Positions 1-5,035 of a stretch of 5,035 nucleotides of DNA are shown in pieces. The translations under genes were made by a program, and so were the position numbers. This stretch comes from JBFMGS01 sp040752635 (GTDB taxonomy: Bacteria; Bacillota; SHA-98; UBA4971). Each line of letters opens with the position of its first letter. Positions within the stretch are counted from its first letter, which is position 1. The stretch is from positions 1 to 5,035 of the forward strand of contig JBFMGS010000108.1 in assembly GCA_040752635.1 (NCBI GenBank). The letters are read 5' to 3'. The notes beneath the pieces are model-generated. The model was given only the letters and a program-made list of their open reading frames with translations, was not told the origin of the DNA and did no database searches.

Positions 1-131
1 TCCTCGTCGCCGCGGGGATTCAGCCCTCCACCTTCGTTTCCCCCAACGTGAAGGGCGTAGGTCCCGGTCACAACCAGAGGGTTTTCGTGGAGTATGCGAA
101 GCGCACAAGTAAGCGATACGTCAGCCCCTGA
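1..131 (+). CDS. 3' end of an unidentified gene, convergent with the pst operon (partial)
   Basis: An open frame enters from the left edge (first full codon at 3) and stops at TGA 129-131, giving 42 residues. I do not recognise the protein. About three quarters of the codons end in G or C, which looks like real coding sequence. The fragment has a Gly-Ile-Gln-Pro turn, a Gly/Pro/Asn-rich middle, the string NQRVFVEY and a basic tail (KRTSKRY). The spacing of GI-P and N-Q-R-V is faintly like the C-terminal end of OmpA/MotB-type peptidoglycan-binding domains (NRRVEI), but the fragment is shorter there, so this is only a suggestion. The minus strand is also open in the same codon register (about 4-158), so the strand is not certain. 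The convergent layout and the inverted repeat at the stop favour the plus strand. Confidence 0.45.
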   Translation, partial: LVAAGIQPSTFVSPNVKGVGPGHNQRVFVEYAKRTSKRYVSP

Positions 132-153
132 TGAGGGGTGTTCCAACGTATCG
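114..153. terminator. Candidate bidirectional stem-loop between convergent genes
   Basis: A perfect 8-base inverted repeat, CGATACGT (114-121) and ACGTATCG (146-153), encloses a second hairpin, CCCCT (125-129) / AGGGG (134-138) with a GATG loop. The structure begins in the last codons of the plus-strand gene and ends 7 bases before the phoU stop, the usual place for a shared terminator of two converging genes. Neither side has a T-run, so it is not a classic intrinsic terminator. It could instead be a 3' stabilising structure or a protein-binding palindrome. Confidence 0.35.
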
Positions 154-160
154 GGCAATC

Positions 161-823
161 TCAAGTATGCAGTTCCTTGAGCTCGCCGGTTTCGACGTAG
201 AAGACGCGCTCTCCGATGTTGGTGATATGGTCGGCAATACGCTCGAGATAACGTGAAATGAGGAGAAGCTGAACGGCCTGATCTACGACTTGTGGATCCT
301 TCTTCATGAACTCGACGAGCTCTTCGTACAAACTGCGGTAGAGATTGTCCACCTGATCGTCATCGTTGATCATCTTGTGAACCAGAGTGAGGTCCCTGCT
401 CACGAACGCCTCTAGCGTTTCGTGGAGCATCTGGCTTACCAAGCTTTGCAGCCTTGGGATGTCGATGAGCGGCTTGAACAGGGGTCGGTCAGCGAGCCGC
501 TTGGCGGTCTTCGCTATATCGACCACATAATCCGCAACTCTTTCAACGTCAGCGCATATCTTTATGGCTGCAACTATTACCCGGAGGTCCCTCGCCGCAG
601 GTTGCTGCGTGGCGATGAGCCTTATACAAGTGGTCTCGATTTCGAGGTTCAAGGCGTCCACCTGATCATCCATGCCTATCGTCTCATCTGCAAGTCCAAC
701 GTCCCTATTTGCAAGCGCAGTGAGCGCTTTGCTCAACATCTCCTCGGCGATCGTGCCCATGTGGAGCAGAGACTTGTCGAGCTTAGCAAGTTCAGCATCA
801 AAGCGCTTTCTGGGAGTTAACAC
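161..823 (-). CDS. phoU: Phosphate transport system regulatory protein PhoU
   Basis: PhoU is a cytoplasmic all-helical protein. In well-studied bacteria it restrains the PhoR-type sensor kinase and the Pst transporter when phosphate is plentiful. The predicted 220-residue protein matches the family's usual length and has two tandem PhoU repeats. Each repeat has a D-D/N-Q-V-D-x-L segment (about residues 52-58 and 155-161) and an acidic E-R-hydrophobic-A-D-x-hydrophobic-x-(D/N) metal-binding helix (about 94-102 and 194-202). The longest frame begins at GTG 830-832, but that codon lies inside the ribosome site GGAGGTG (830-836). I therefore start at GTG 821-823, which has 8 bases of spacing from GGAGG. 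The gene is last in the operon, 42 bases after the preceding pstB stop (33 from the longer start). No sensor kinase or response regulator gene is in view. Identity is secure; the start is well supported but inferred. Confidence 0.96.
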   Translation of the reverse strand: MLTPRKRFDAELAKLDKSLLHMGTIAEEMLSKALTALANRDVGLADETIGMDDQVDALNLEIETTCIRLIATQQPAARDLRVIVAAIKICADVERVADYVVDIAKTAKRLADRPLFKPLIDIPRLQSLVSQMLHETLEAFVSRDLTLVHKMINDDDQVDNLYRSLYEELVEFMKKDPQVVDQAVQLLLISRYLERIADHITNIGERVFYVETGELKELHT

Positions 824-831
824 TCTAAACA

Positions 832-836
832 CCTCC
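832..836 (-). promoter_or_regulatory. phoU ribosome binding site (decides the start)
   Basis: On the minus strand this reads GGAGG, followed by TGTTTAGA and then GTG (821-823), a spacing of 8. The upstream in-frame GTG (830-832) overlaps the site itself and cannot be served by it. Confidence 0.8.
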
Positions 837-843
837 AGTTGCT

Positions 844-882
844 CACCAGCCCAATCTCCCGGCCACTAACCCAATCTTCCAG
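844..882. repeat. Imperfect tandem repeat of about 19 bases (period 20) across the pstB stop codon
   Basis: Bases 844-862 (CACCAGCCCAATCTCCCGG) and 864-882 (CACTAACCCAATCTTCCAG) match at 15 of 19 positions, and all four differences are transitions. The right copy encodes the last residues and stop of the promoter-distal PstB. The left copy lies in the spacer before phoU. It looks like a small, partly decayed tandem duplication; chance similarity is possible. Confidence 0.5.
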
Positions 883-1642
883 TGACGTAACTCTCGGTTC
901 TGCTGTCTTCTGGGGACGTGAATATTTGACCAGTCGGTCCGTACTCTACGAGCTCACCAGCCAGCATGAATACAGTATAGTCAGACGCTCTGGCTGCTTG
1001 CTGCATATTATGTGTGACTACAACCACGGTGTAGCGTTTCTGCAAGTCTCTCATCAAATCCTCGATCTTCAGGGTGGAAGCCGGGTCCAACGCTGAACAC
1101 GGCTCGTCAAGCAAGATAACCTCAGGTCCGGTGGCAATGACTCTGGCAATACATAGCTGTTGCTGCTGTCCCAAAGACAGGTTGAGCGCAGGGCTTCTGA
1201 GTTTGTCTTTGACTTCATTCCAGAGGCCAACGCGATGAAGGCTTTCCTCGACAATTGGGTCGAGACTTTTCCTGTCGTTAACGCCGTGCACGCGTGCGGC
1301 ACAGGCTACGTTTTCGTAGATCGAGAGTGGGAACGCAACGGGCCTCTGGAACACCATGCCCACGCGTTTACGTAAGCAAGTCACATCTACGCCAGACGCG
1401 TAGATGTCTTCCCCGTCGAGTGCGACCAATCCGTCTACCTTTACATTCTCGATAACGTCGTTCATACGGTTTAGACATCTGAGCAGAGTTGATTTCCCGC
1501 ACCCCGAGGGCCCGATAAGGGCCGTGATGGCGTTCTTGAGAATGCCAACTGTAATCCCTTTCAAGGCGTGAACCGGCCCGTAGTAGAGGTTCAGGTTCTT
1601 GATCTCGATTTTGTTGACACTCTTATTACCCGACATCGCCAC
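866..1642 (-). CDS. pstB: Phosphate import ATP-binding protein PstB, promoter-distal copy (LSLGQ variant)
   Basis: This is an ATPase subunit of the phosphate ABC importer, acting on the cytoplasmic face of PstC/PstA. The 258 residues match the PstB length. Visible motifs are the A-loop aromatics (Y20-Y21), Walker A GPSGCGKS (44-51), Q-loop MVFQRP (Q99), Walker B VILLDE (catalytic E180), the PstB-typical DEPCSALDP (179-187) and the H-loop VTHNMQQAAR (H211). The ABC signature is abnormal: LSLGQQQQL (155-163) instead of LSGGQQQRL. Leucine (codon TTG) replaces the first glycine and glutamine replaces the arginine. The changed glycine codon differs at two or more bases, so a single read error is unlikely. 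The start is GTG (1640-1642), 5 bases after AAGGGG; an ATG two codons further in is an alternative. It lies 15 bases after the other pstB and is roughly half identical to it by eye. PstB is clear; whether it forms a heterodimer is inference. Confidence 0.95.
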   Translation of the reverse strand: MAMSGNKSVNKIEIKNLNLYYGPVHALKGITVGILKNAITALIGPSGCGKSTLLRCLNRMNDVIENVKVDGLVALDGEDIYASGVDVTCLRKRVGMVFQRPVAFPLSIYENVACAARVHGVNDRKSLDPIVEESLHRVGLWNEVKDKLRSPALNLSLGQQQQLCIARVIATGPEVILLDEPCSALDPASTLKIEDLMRDLQKRYTVVVVTHNMQQAARASDYTVFMLAGELVEYGPTGQIFTSPEDSRTESYVTGRLG

Positions 1643-1654
1643 GTATTCCCCTTC
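1643..1654 (-). promoter_or_regulatory. Ribosome site of the distal pstB, near-copy of the one before the proximal pstB
   Basis: The minus strand reads GAAGGGGAATAC just before GTG 1640-1642. The proximal pstB has GAAGGGGAACAC at 2421-2432, an 11 of 12 match, and is followed by A and ATG. The shared leader supports the GTG start and suggests that the gene duplication carried its ribosome site along. Confidence 0.65.
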
Positions 1655-1657
1655 TGC

Positions 1658-2419
1658 TCATCCGAACTTCCCCGATACATAATCCTCTGTTCTCTTATCT
1701 TTCGGGCGGGTGAAAATCTCGGATGAAGGGCCCGTTTCGACAAGTTCGCCCATGAGAAAGAAGGCTATATCTCCGCCAACTCGAGCGCTCTGCAAGGGAT
1801 TGTGAGTAACCAGCACAACTGTATAAGACCTCACAAGCTCCCACAGTAGATCCTCGATCTTGAGAGTAGAGAGGGGATCAAGCCCTGATGTGGGCTCATC
1901 CAGCAATATGATCTCCGGCTCTACAGCAAGAACGCGGGCAATCGAGAGCCTCTGCTGCTGCCCCCCGGACAGCCTGCCTGCATGATCACACAGCCTGTCC
2001 TTGACCTCATCCCAAAGGATGGCGTCGCGCAGGGCCTTTTCCACGATGTCCTGTAGCTTTTGCTTGTTCAGGATCCCACGCTTTCGCGGTCCATAGGCTA
2101 CATTATCGAATATGCTCATCGGAAGTGCGACTGGCAGCGCGAAAACCATTCCCACGCGCCTCCGCAGCTCTGCCACATCCACTCCATGGCTGTAGATGTC
2201 TACCCCGTCAATCTCCAGGCTCCCTTCCATTCTCGTTCCCGGGATAAGATCGTTTAGGCGGTTGAGCGACCGGAGGAACGTCGTCTTGCCGCTCCCGGAC
2301 GGCCCCATGATCGTCAAGAGCTGGTTACGCCGGATCTCCAGGTCGATCCCTTTTAGAGCACAGTGCTGACCATAATAGAATCTGAAATCTCGCGCGAGGA
2401 TCTTGGGTGAGCCCTCCAT
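1658..2419 (-). CDS. pstB: Phosphate import ATP-binding protein PstB, promoter-proximal copy (Q-loop alanine variant)
   Basis: This is the second ATPase subunit of the phosphate importer, 253 residues. Visible motifs are the A-loop aromatics (Y15-Y16), Walker A GPSGSGKT (39-46), a perfect signature LSGGQQQRL (150-158), Walker B IILLDE (catalytic E175), D-loop SGLD (178-181) and H-loop VTHNPLQSAR (H206). The Q-loop is abnormal: MVFALPVALP (91-100), so the usual glutamine is A94 (codon GCG on the minus strand, bases 2138-2140). In ABC ATPases that glutamine contacts Mg/water and helps couple ATP binding to the membrane subunits. The H-loop follow-on (NPLQSARVGGD) also departs from the usual NMQQAARVSD. 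The ATG start sits 6 bases after AAGGGG. It shares GVDV, RVGMVF and STLKIEDL segments with the neighbouring copy, consistent with tandem duplication. I half recall VFALP-type Q-loops in other Firmicutes PstB paralogues but cannot verify this. Confidence 0.95.
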   Translation of the reverse strand: MEGSPKILARDFRFYYGQHCALKGIDLEIRRNQLLTIMGPSGSGKTTFLRSLNRLNDLIPGTRMEGSLEIDGVDIYSHGVDVAELRRRVGMVFALPVALPMSIFDNVAYGPRKRGILNKQKLQDIVEKALRDAILWDEVKDRLCDHAGRLSGGQQQRLSIARVLAVEPEIILLDEPTSGLDPLSTLKIEDLLWELVRSYTVVLVTHNPLQSARVGGDIAFFLMGELVETGPSSEIFTRPKDKRTEDYVSGKFG

Positions 2420-2515
2420 TGTGTTCCCCTTCCTACCTGTCCCCTTTCTTTATGATGCCGCTCGGCACAACGTCTTGCCACCTATGGGTGCTACGCACTT
2501 CAGCTCCCAGCTTGT
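2420..2515 (-). other. 96-base intra-operon gap between pstA and pstB, with possible 21-codon frame
   Basis: This is the only sizeable gap in the operon. It holds the pstB ribosome site (AGGAAGGGG, ending 6 bases before ATG). It also holds a short frame, GTG 2496-2498 to TAG 2433-2435, 21 codons, preceded by GGGAG (2504-2508) at 5 bases spacing. Its predicted peptide is basic at the end (IIKKGDR) and resembles nothing I know. A small hairpin, TGCC-GCTC-GGCA (2456-2467), lies within it. No T-run follows, so I see no internal terminator. The gap may let ATPase levels be set apart from the channel subunits; that is inference. Confidence 0.3.
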
Positions 2516-3370
2516 TTACCTGCTCCGCGCAGCGAAGCGATTCACGACGGAATACGCTGTGATGTTGATGACGAGAACCAGGATTATTAGAACTGCCGCC
2601 GTTCCGTAGGCGTTGTCGAGGGAAATACCCTCGCGCGCAAGAATGTAGAAGTGGACCGGCAGGGTCCTGACAGGATCGAGCAACGATTTGGGTAACCTCA
2701 GTGAAGTACCTGCCGTGAAGATCACCACGGCCGTTTCGCCGATGCTCCTCCCGACGGCCAACACCACTCCTGTCACAATGCCGGGCAATGCTGTGGGCAG
2801 GACGACCCCTGTTACGGTCTGCCATCGAGTGGAGCCGAGGGCGTAGCTGATCTCACGGTACGCATTGGGCACTGCTCTGATGGCCTCCTCAGAAGTTCGG
2901 ACAATAGTGGGAAGTATCATAGCCGAAAGGGTGAGCGCGCCGGACAAAACGGACCAACCGAGGTCCAGGTATATCACAAAGAACAGAAAGCCGAACAGAC
3001 CGAAGATGATGGACGGGATGCCGGCCAGACTCTCCGTGCCAAAGCGCACTATTCGCGGTAAACGGTCCTCCCTGGTATACTCAGTGAGGTAAATTGCAGT
3101 TGCGACGCCAACCGGAGCCGCGATTAGGACTGCAATTCCGGTGACGAGGATGCTCCCCACTATGGCAGGGTAGATTCCTCCTGCCCGCCCCATCTGACGC
3201 GGGGCTTCAGAGAGGAAAGAAGGGGTCACTATGTGAAGTCCTCTGTTGAGGATGTAAACTACTATGAATATGAGGACACCGACCGTCATCATGGCTGCAC
3301 CGGCGAAAACGGCCGTCATCCTCCTGTTCACAACATGTTGGTCAGGGCCTTTGGCTCTCTCCTGTTTCAT
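2516..3370 (-). CDS. pstA: Phosphate ABC transporter permease PstA
   Basis: PstA is one of the two membrane channel subunits of the phosphate importer. The 284-residue protein is of usual PstA length. Six hydrophobic segments are visible at about 19-41, 67-95, 114-135, 139-158, 197-219 and 255-277. The conserved PstA/PstC blocks are present: ESLAGIPSIIFGLFG (113-127), AMILPTIVRTSEEAI (150-164), the EAA coupling loop YREISYALGSTRWQT (171-185) and GRSIGETAVV (207-216). The EAA loop is the docking site for the ATPases. The C-terminal part keeps the PstA-type LPVHFYILA (237-245). The ATG start overlaps the pstC stop by 4 bases (ATGA) and has GGGAGG (3379-3384) 8 bases upstream. I see no missing key element. 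PstA rather than PstC is chosen from gene order, this motif and the shorter loop after the first membrane segment. Confidence 0.96.
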   Translation of the reverse strand: MKQERAKGPDQHVVNRRMTAVFAGAAMMTVGVLIFIVVYILNRGLHIVTPSFLSEAPRQMGRAGGIYPAIVGSILVTGIAVLIAAPVGVATAIYLTEYTREDRLPRIVRFGTESLAGIPSIIFGLFGFLFFVIYLDLGWSVLSGALTLSAMILPTIVRTSEEAIRAVPNAYREISYALGSTRWQTVTGVVLPTALPGIVTGVVLAVGRSIGETAVVIFTAGTSLRLPKSLLDPVRTLPVHFYILAREGISLDNAYGTAAVLIILVLVINITAYSVVNRFAARSR

Positions 3371-4254
3371 CGCGAGACCCTCCCACCGCCTGCAAACAAA
3401 CGAGCCGCAACGTTCAGAAGAGCTATGACGACGAAGAGGACCATGCCCGTGGCAAGAAGTGCCTCCCTATGCTCGCCCGTTGCGTAGCCCATCTCCAGGG
3501 CTATGTTGCTGGTCAAAGTCCTTACCGGCGCCAAGGCAGATGAAGGTATCTTCGTAGAGTTTCCGGCGACCATTATAACCGCCATGGTTTCGCCGATAGC
3601 TCGTCCCAATCCGAGAATCACCGCGGCGATGATTCCCGGCCTTGCAGCAGGCAAAATCACCATCCGTATGGCCTGCCACTTCGTGGCTCCAAGGGCCAGC
3701 ATCCCCTCCCTGTAAGCAGCAGGTACCGCCTTAAAGGCGTCAAAGGATATGCTTATGATCGTCGGCAAGACCATTATCCCGAGCACGATGGCTGCCGCAA
3801 GGACGGAGAAACCGGGGCCGCCGAGCCACCGCCTGATAAACGGAACGAGTACAACAAGGCCTATGAAGCCGTAAACCACTGAAGGAATCCCCGCCAGGAG
3901 CTCCACGGACGGTTTCAAGATCGAGCTGACCCTGGCGGGAGCCATTTCAGCGAGAAAGATGGCACAGGCAAGCCCTAGGGGGACACCTATGGCGAGCGCG
4001 CCGAGAGTCACCCATACCGATCCCAGGATCATGGGAAGAATGCCGAACACGCCGCGGCTCGGCGCCCACTTCGTGCCGGAGATAAAACGAATCACGCCGA
4101 CCCTGGCCATTACCGGTGACCCTTCTTTGAAAACGAACAGGATTATGAGGCCGAGGACTGCTATGGCCGAGAGCGCAATTACCACCAATGCTTTCTCAAT
4201 GATCGCTTCTTTGTAACGCACCGCGTAACGCACCGAGCCTTCGCGCTCCTTCAC
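3367..4254 (-). CDS. pstC: Phosphate ABC transporter permease PstC
   Basis: PstC is the partner channel subunit of PstA. It has 295 residues with six hydrophobic segments at about 21-43, 73-101, 118-139, 149-170, 206-229 and 265-287. The loop after the first segment carries FISGTKWAP (57-65), the PstC-type F-x-x-G-x-x-W-x-P signature. Further blocks are VELLAGIPSVVYGFIGL (117-133), the EAA loop YREGMLALGATKWQA (181-195), GRAIGETMAV (217-226) and PVRTLTSNIALEMG (243-256). It is entered from pstS through a GTGA overlap (GTG 4252-4254). No ribosome site precedes that GTG, so it may rely on coupling from pstS. An AAGGAG lies just inside the frame (4246-4251), so a later start at GTG 4231-4233 is possible. 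The N-terminus contains a 12-base tandem repeat (VRYA-VRYK). Confidence 0.96.
   Translation of the reverse strand: MKEREGSVRYAVRYKEAIIEKALVVIALSAIAVLGLIILFVFKEGSPVMARVGVIRFISGTKWAPSRGVFGILPMILGSVWVTLGALAIGVPLGLACAIFLAEMAPARVSSILKPSVELLAGIPSVVYGFIGLVVLVPFIRRWLGGPGFSVLAAAIVLGIMVLPTIISISFDAFKAVPAAYREGMLALGATKWQAIRMVILPAARPGIIAAVILGLGRAIGETMAVIMVAGNSTKIPSSALAPVRTLTSNIALEMGYATGEHREALLATGMVLFVVIALLNVAARLFAGGGRVSR
4213..4236. repeat. 12-base in-frame tandem repeat at the pstC N-terminus
   Basis: GTAACGCACCGC (4213-4224) is followed directly by GTAACGCACCGA (4225-4236), an 11 of 12 match. On the coding strand it duplicates four codons, giving VRYA then VRYK at residues 8-15, ahead of the first membrane segment. 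It most likely arose by replication slippage. Confidence 0.7.
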
Positions 4255-5035
4255 GGCCGGTCCACGGAACCGGCAGGTTCGGTGCCCGCAGCGCCCGCAG
4301 ATACGACGGGGACGAGCCCCTCAGACGCCAGTAACCCTTGGCCGGTCGGACTCAAGGCAAAACCTATGAACTCCTGAACATGCGGGCCAGGACGGCCCTG
4401 CGTCGCGAAGATGAAGGGTCTGACAATTCGATACGTCCCGTTTTCCACGTTTGAGATGCTCGGGGCTACTCCTGAGACACAGACTCCTTTAACCCGCTTA
4501 TCAACAAGCCCCAACGACAGGTACCCTATCGCCGCAGGATCGCCTGCCACCGTCTCCCGCACGGCGCCATTGGAGTCCTGGACGATAGCCCCGGGGGTAA
4601 CCTCGGTGCTTTCCATGATTATCTCATCAAAGGAACCGCGAGTTCCTGAGCCTTCCTCACGGCTCACCACATGGATTTCGCGGTCAGGGCCTCCAACTTG
4701 CGACCAGTTTGTAACCTCGCCCGCGAAAATGGCGCGAACTTGGCCTCTAGTCAGGTCATCAACGGGATTGGAAGGGTGAACGACCACGGCTATCGCATCG
4801 CGGGCGATAACTATAGGTTGCAGGGATTTTTCTTCATCCTTGAGCTGCCTGGACAACATCCCGATTTGGGCAACACCAGTTAACGCAGCTCTCGCCCCGG
4901 CGCTCGATCCGCCTCCCTGGACGTTTACGATGAAGTCGGGGTGAGATCTCGTGAATTCGTCCGCCAATAACTCGGCATATGGCTGAACCGAGGTGGATCC
5001 GGCCAGAGTGATAGACTTGTGGACACTATCCTGGG
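4251..5035 (-). CDS. pstS: Phosphate-binding protein PstS (5' end cut by window edge)
   Basis: PstS is the extracytoplasmic phosphate-binding subunit that hands phosphate to PstC/PstA. The frame is open from the right edge (first full codon 5031-5033) to TGA 4251-4253, giving 260 visible residues. These begin at or near the mature N-terminus, so the signal peptide and any lipobox cysteine lie outside. Phosphate-binding loops of the family are visible (fragment numbering): AGSTSVQP (11-18), QGGGSSAG (39-46) and SREEGSGTR (124-132). Also present are the ARDAIAVVVHPSNPV strand (77-91) and the IFAGEVTNWSQVGG segment (102-115). An in-frame TTG (4965-4967) is an internal leucine, because family sequence continues upstream of it. 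The C-terminus ends in a short Ala/Gly/Pro-rich tail. The stop overlaps the pstC start (GTGA). Confidence 0.96.
   Translation of the reverse strand, partial: QDSVHKSITLAGSTSVQPYAELLADEFTRSHPDFIVNVQGGGSSAGARAALTGVAQIGMLSRQLKDEEKSLQPIVIARDAIAVVVHPSNPVDDLTRGQVRAIFAGEVTNWSQVGGPDREIHVVSREEGSGTRGSFDEIIMESTEVTPGAIVQDSNGAVRETVAGDPAAIGYLSLGLVDKRVKGVCVSGVAPSISNVENGTYRIVRPFIFATQGRPGPHVQEFIGFALSPTGQGLLASEGLVPVVSAGAAGTEPAGSVDRP

Noticed and set aside
4..158. Minus-strand open frame antisense to the left-edge gene
   Set aside because: It is in the same codon register as the plus-strand frame, has no ribosome site at its TTG, and its product is unfamiliar. Real coding here cannot be fully excluded.
422..820. 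132-codon plus-strand open frame opposite phoU
   Set aside because: It lies wholly antisense to a well-matched phoU and encodes nothing recognisable; a shadow frame.
830..832. GTG at the far end of the longest phoU frame as start
   Set aside because: It lies inside the GGAGG ribosome site, which is correctly spaced for the GTG nine bases downstream.
866..1642. Distal pstB as a pseudogene
   Set aside because: The frame is full length, and Walker A, Walker B, Q-loop, D-loop and H-loop are intact with a good ribosome site. Only the signature is changed.
2456..2467. TGCC-GCTC-GGCA hairpin as an internal terminator between pstA and pstB
   Set aside because: The stem is only 4-5 pairs and no T-run follows on the minus strand; too weak to call.
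2433..2825. 130-codon minus-strand open frame overlapping the end of pstA
   Set aside because: Most of it is out-of-frame pstA, with an Arg/His-rich shadow composition. Only its last 21 codons, in the gap, are kept as a weak candidate.
4965..4967. TTG as the start codon of pstS
   Set aside because: The frame continues upstream to the window edge and encodes the conserved SITLAGSTSVQP phosphate-binding loop, so this TTG is an internal leucine codon.
4968..5035. Pho box or promoter for the operon
   Set aside because: This stretch is coding sequence of pstS; the regulatory region lies outside the window.

Overview
The window holds the greater part of a high-affinity phosphate import operon, all on the minus strand. 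In transcription order, right to left, it runs pstS (5' end cut by the window edge), pstC, pstA, pstB (copy 1), pstB (copy 2), phoU. Strong purine-rich ribosome sites (GGAGG, GGGAGG, AAGGGG), several GTG starts, moderately high GC and two tandem pstB genes suggest a Firmicutes-type (clostridial or related) bacterium. This is inference from gene style; no taxonomic marker is present.

Region by region: 1-131 is probably the 3' end of an unidentified plus-strand gene that converges on the operon. 114-153 is a two-tier inverted repeat at the convergent junction. 161-823 is phoU; the GGAGG at 832-836 puts its start three codons inside the longest frame. 866-1642 and 1658-2419 are the two pstB genes, each preceded by almost the same ribosome site. 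2420-2515 is the largest gap inside the operon and contains a possible 21-codon open frame. 2516-3370 is pstA, 3367-4254 is pstC and 4251-5035 is pstS. The pstS/pstC and pstC/pstA junctions overlap by 4 bases, which suggests translational coupling.

The genes make one machine. PstS captures phosphate outside the membrane, PstC and PstA form the channel, the PstB pair supplies ATP hydrolysis, and PhoU links the transporter to phosphate signalling. The pstS promoter, signal peptide and any PhoB/PhoP box lie beyond the right edge.

The most interesting observation is that the two ATPases are complementary in their defects. The promoter-distal PstB keeps the Q-loop glutamine but has LSLGQ in place of LSGGQ. 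The promoter-proximal PstB has a perfect LSGGQ but alanine in place of the Q-loop glutamine. In a head-to-tail PstB heterodimer both changes fall in the same composite ATP site, leaving the other site fully consensus. This predicts an obligate heterodimeric, asymmetric ATPase in a Pst importer, a layout best known from heterodimeric ABC exporters.
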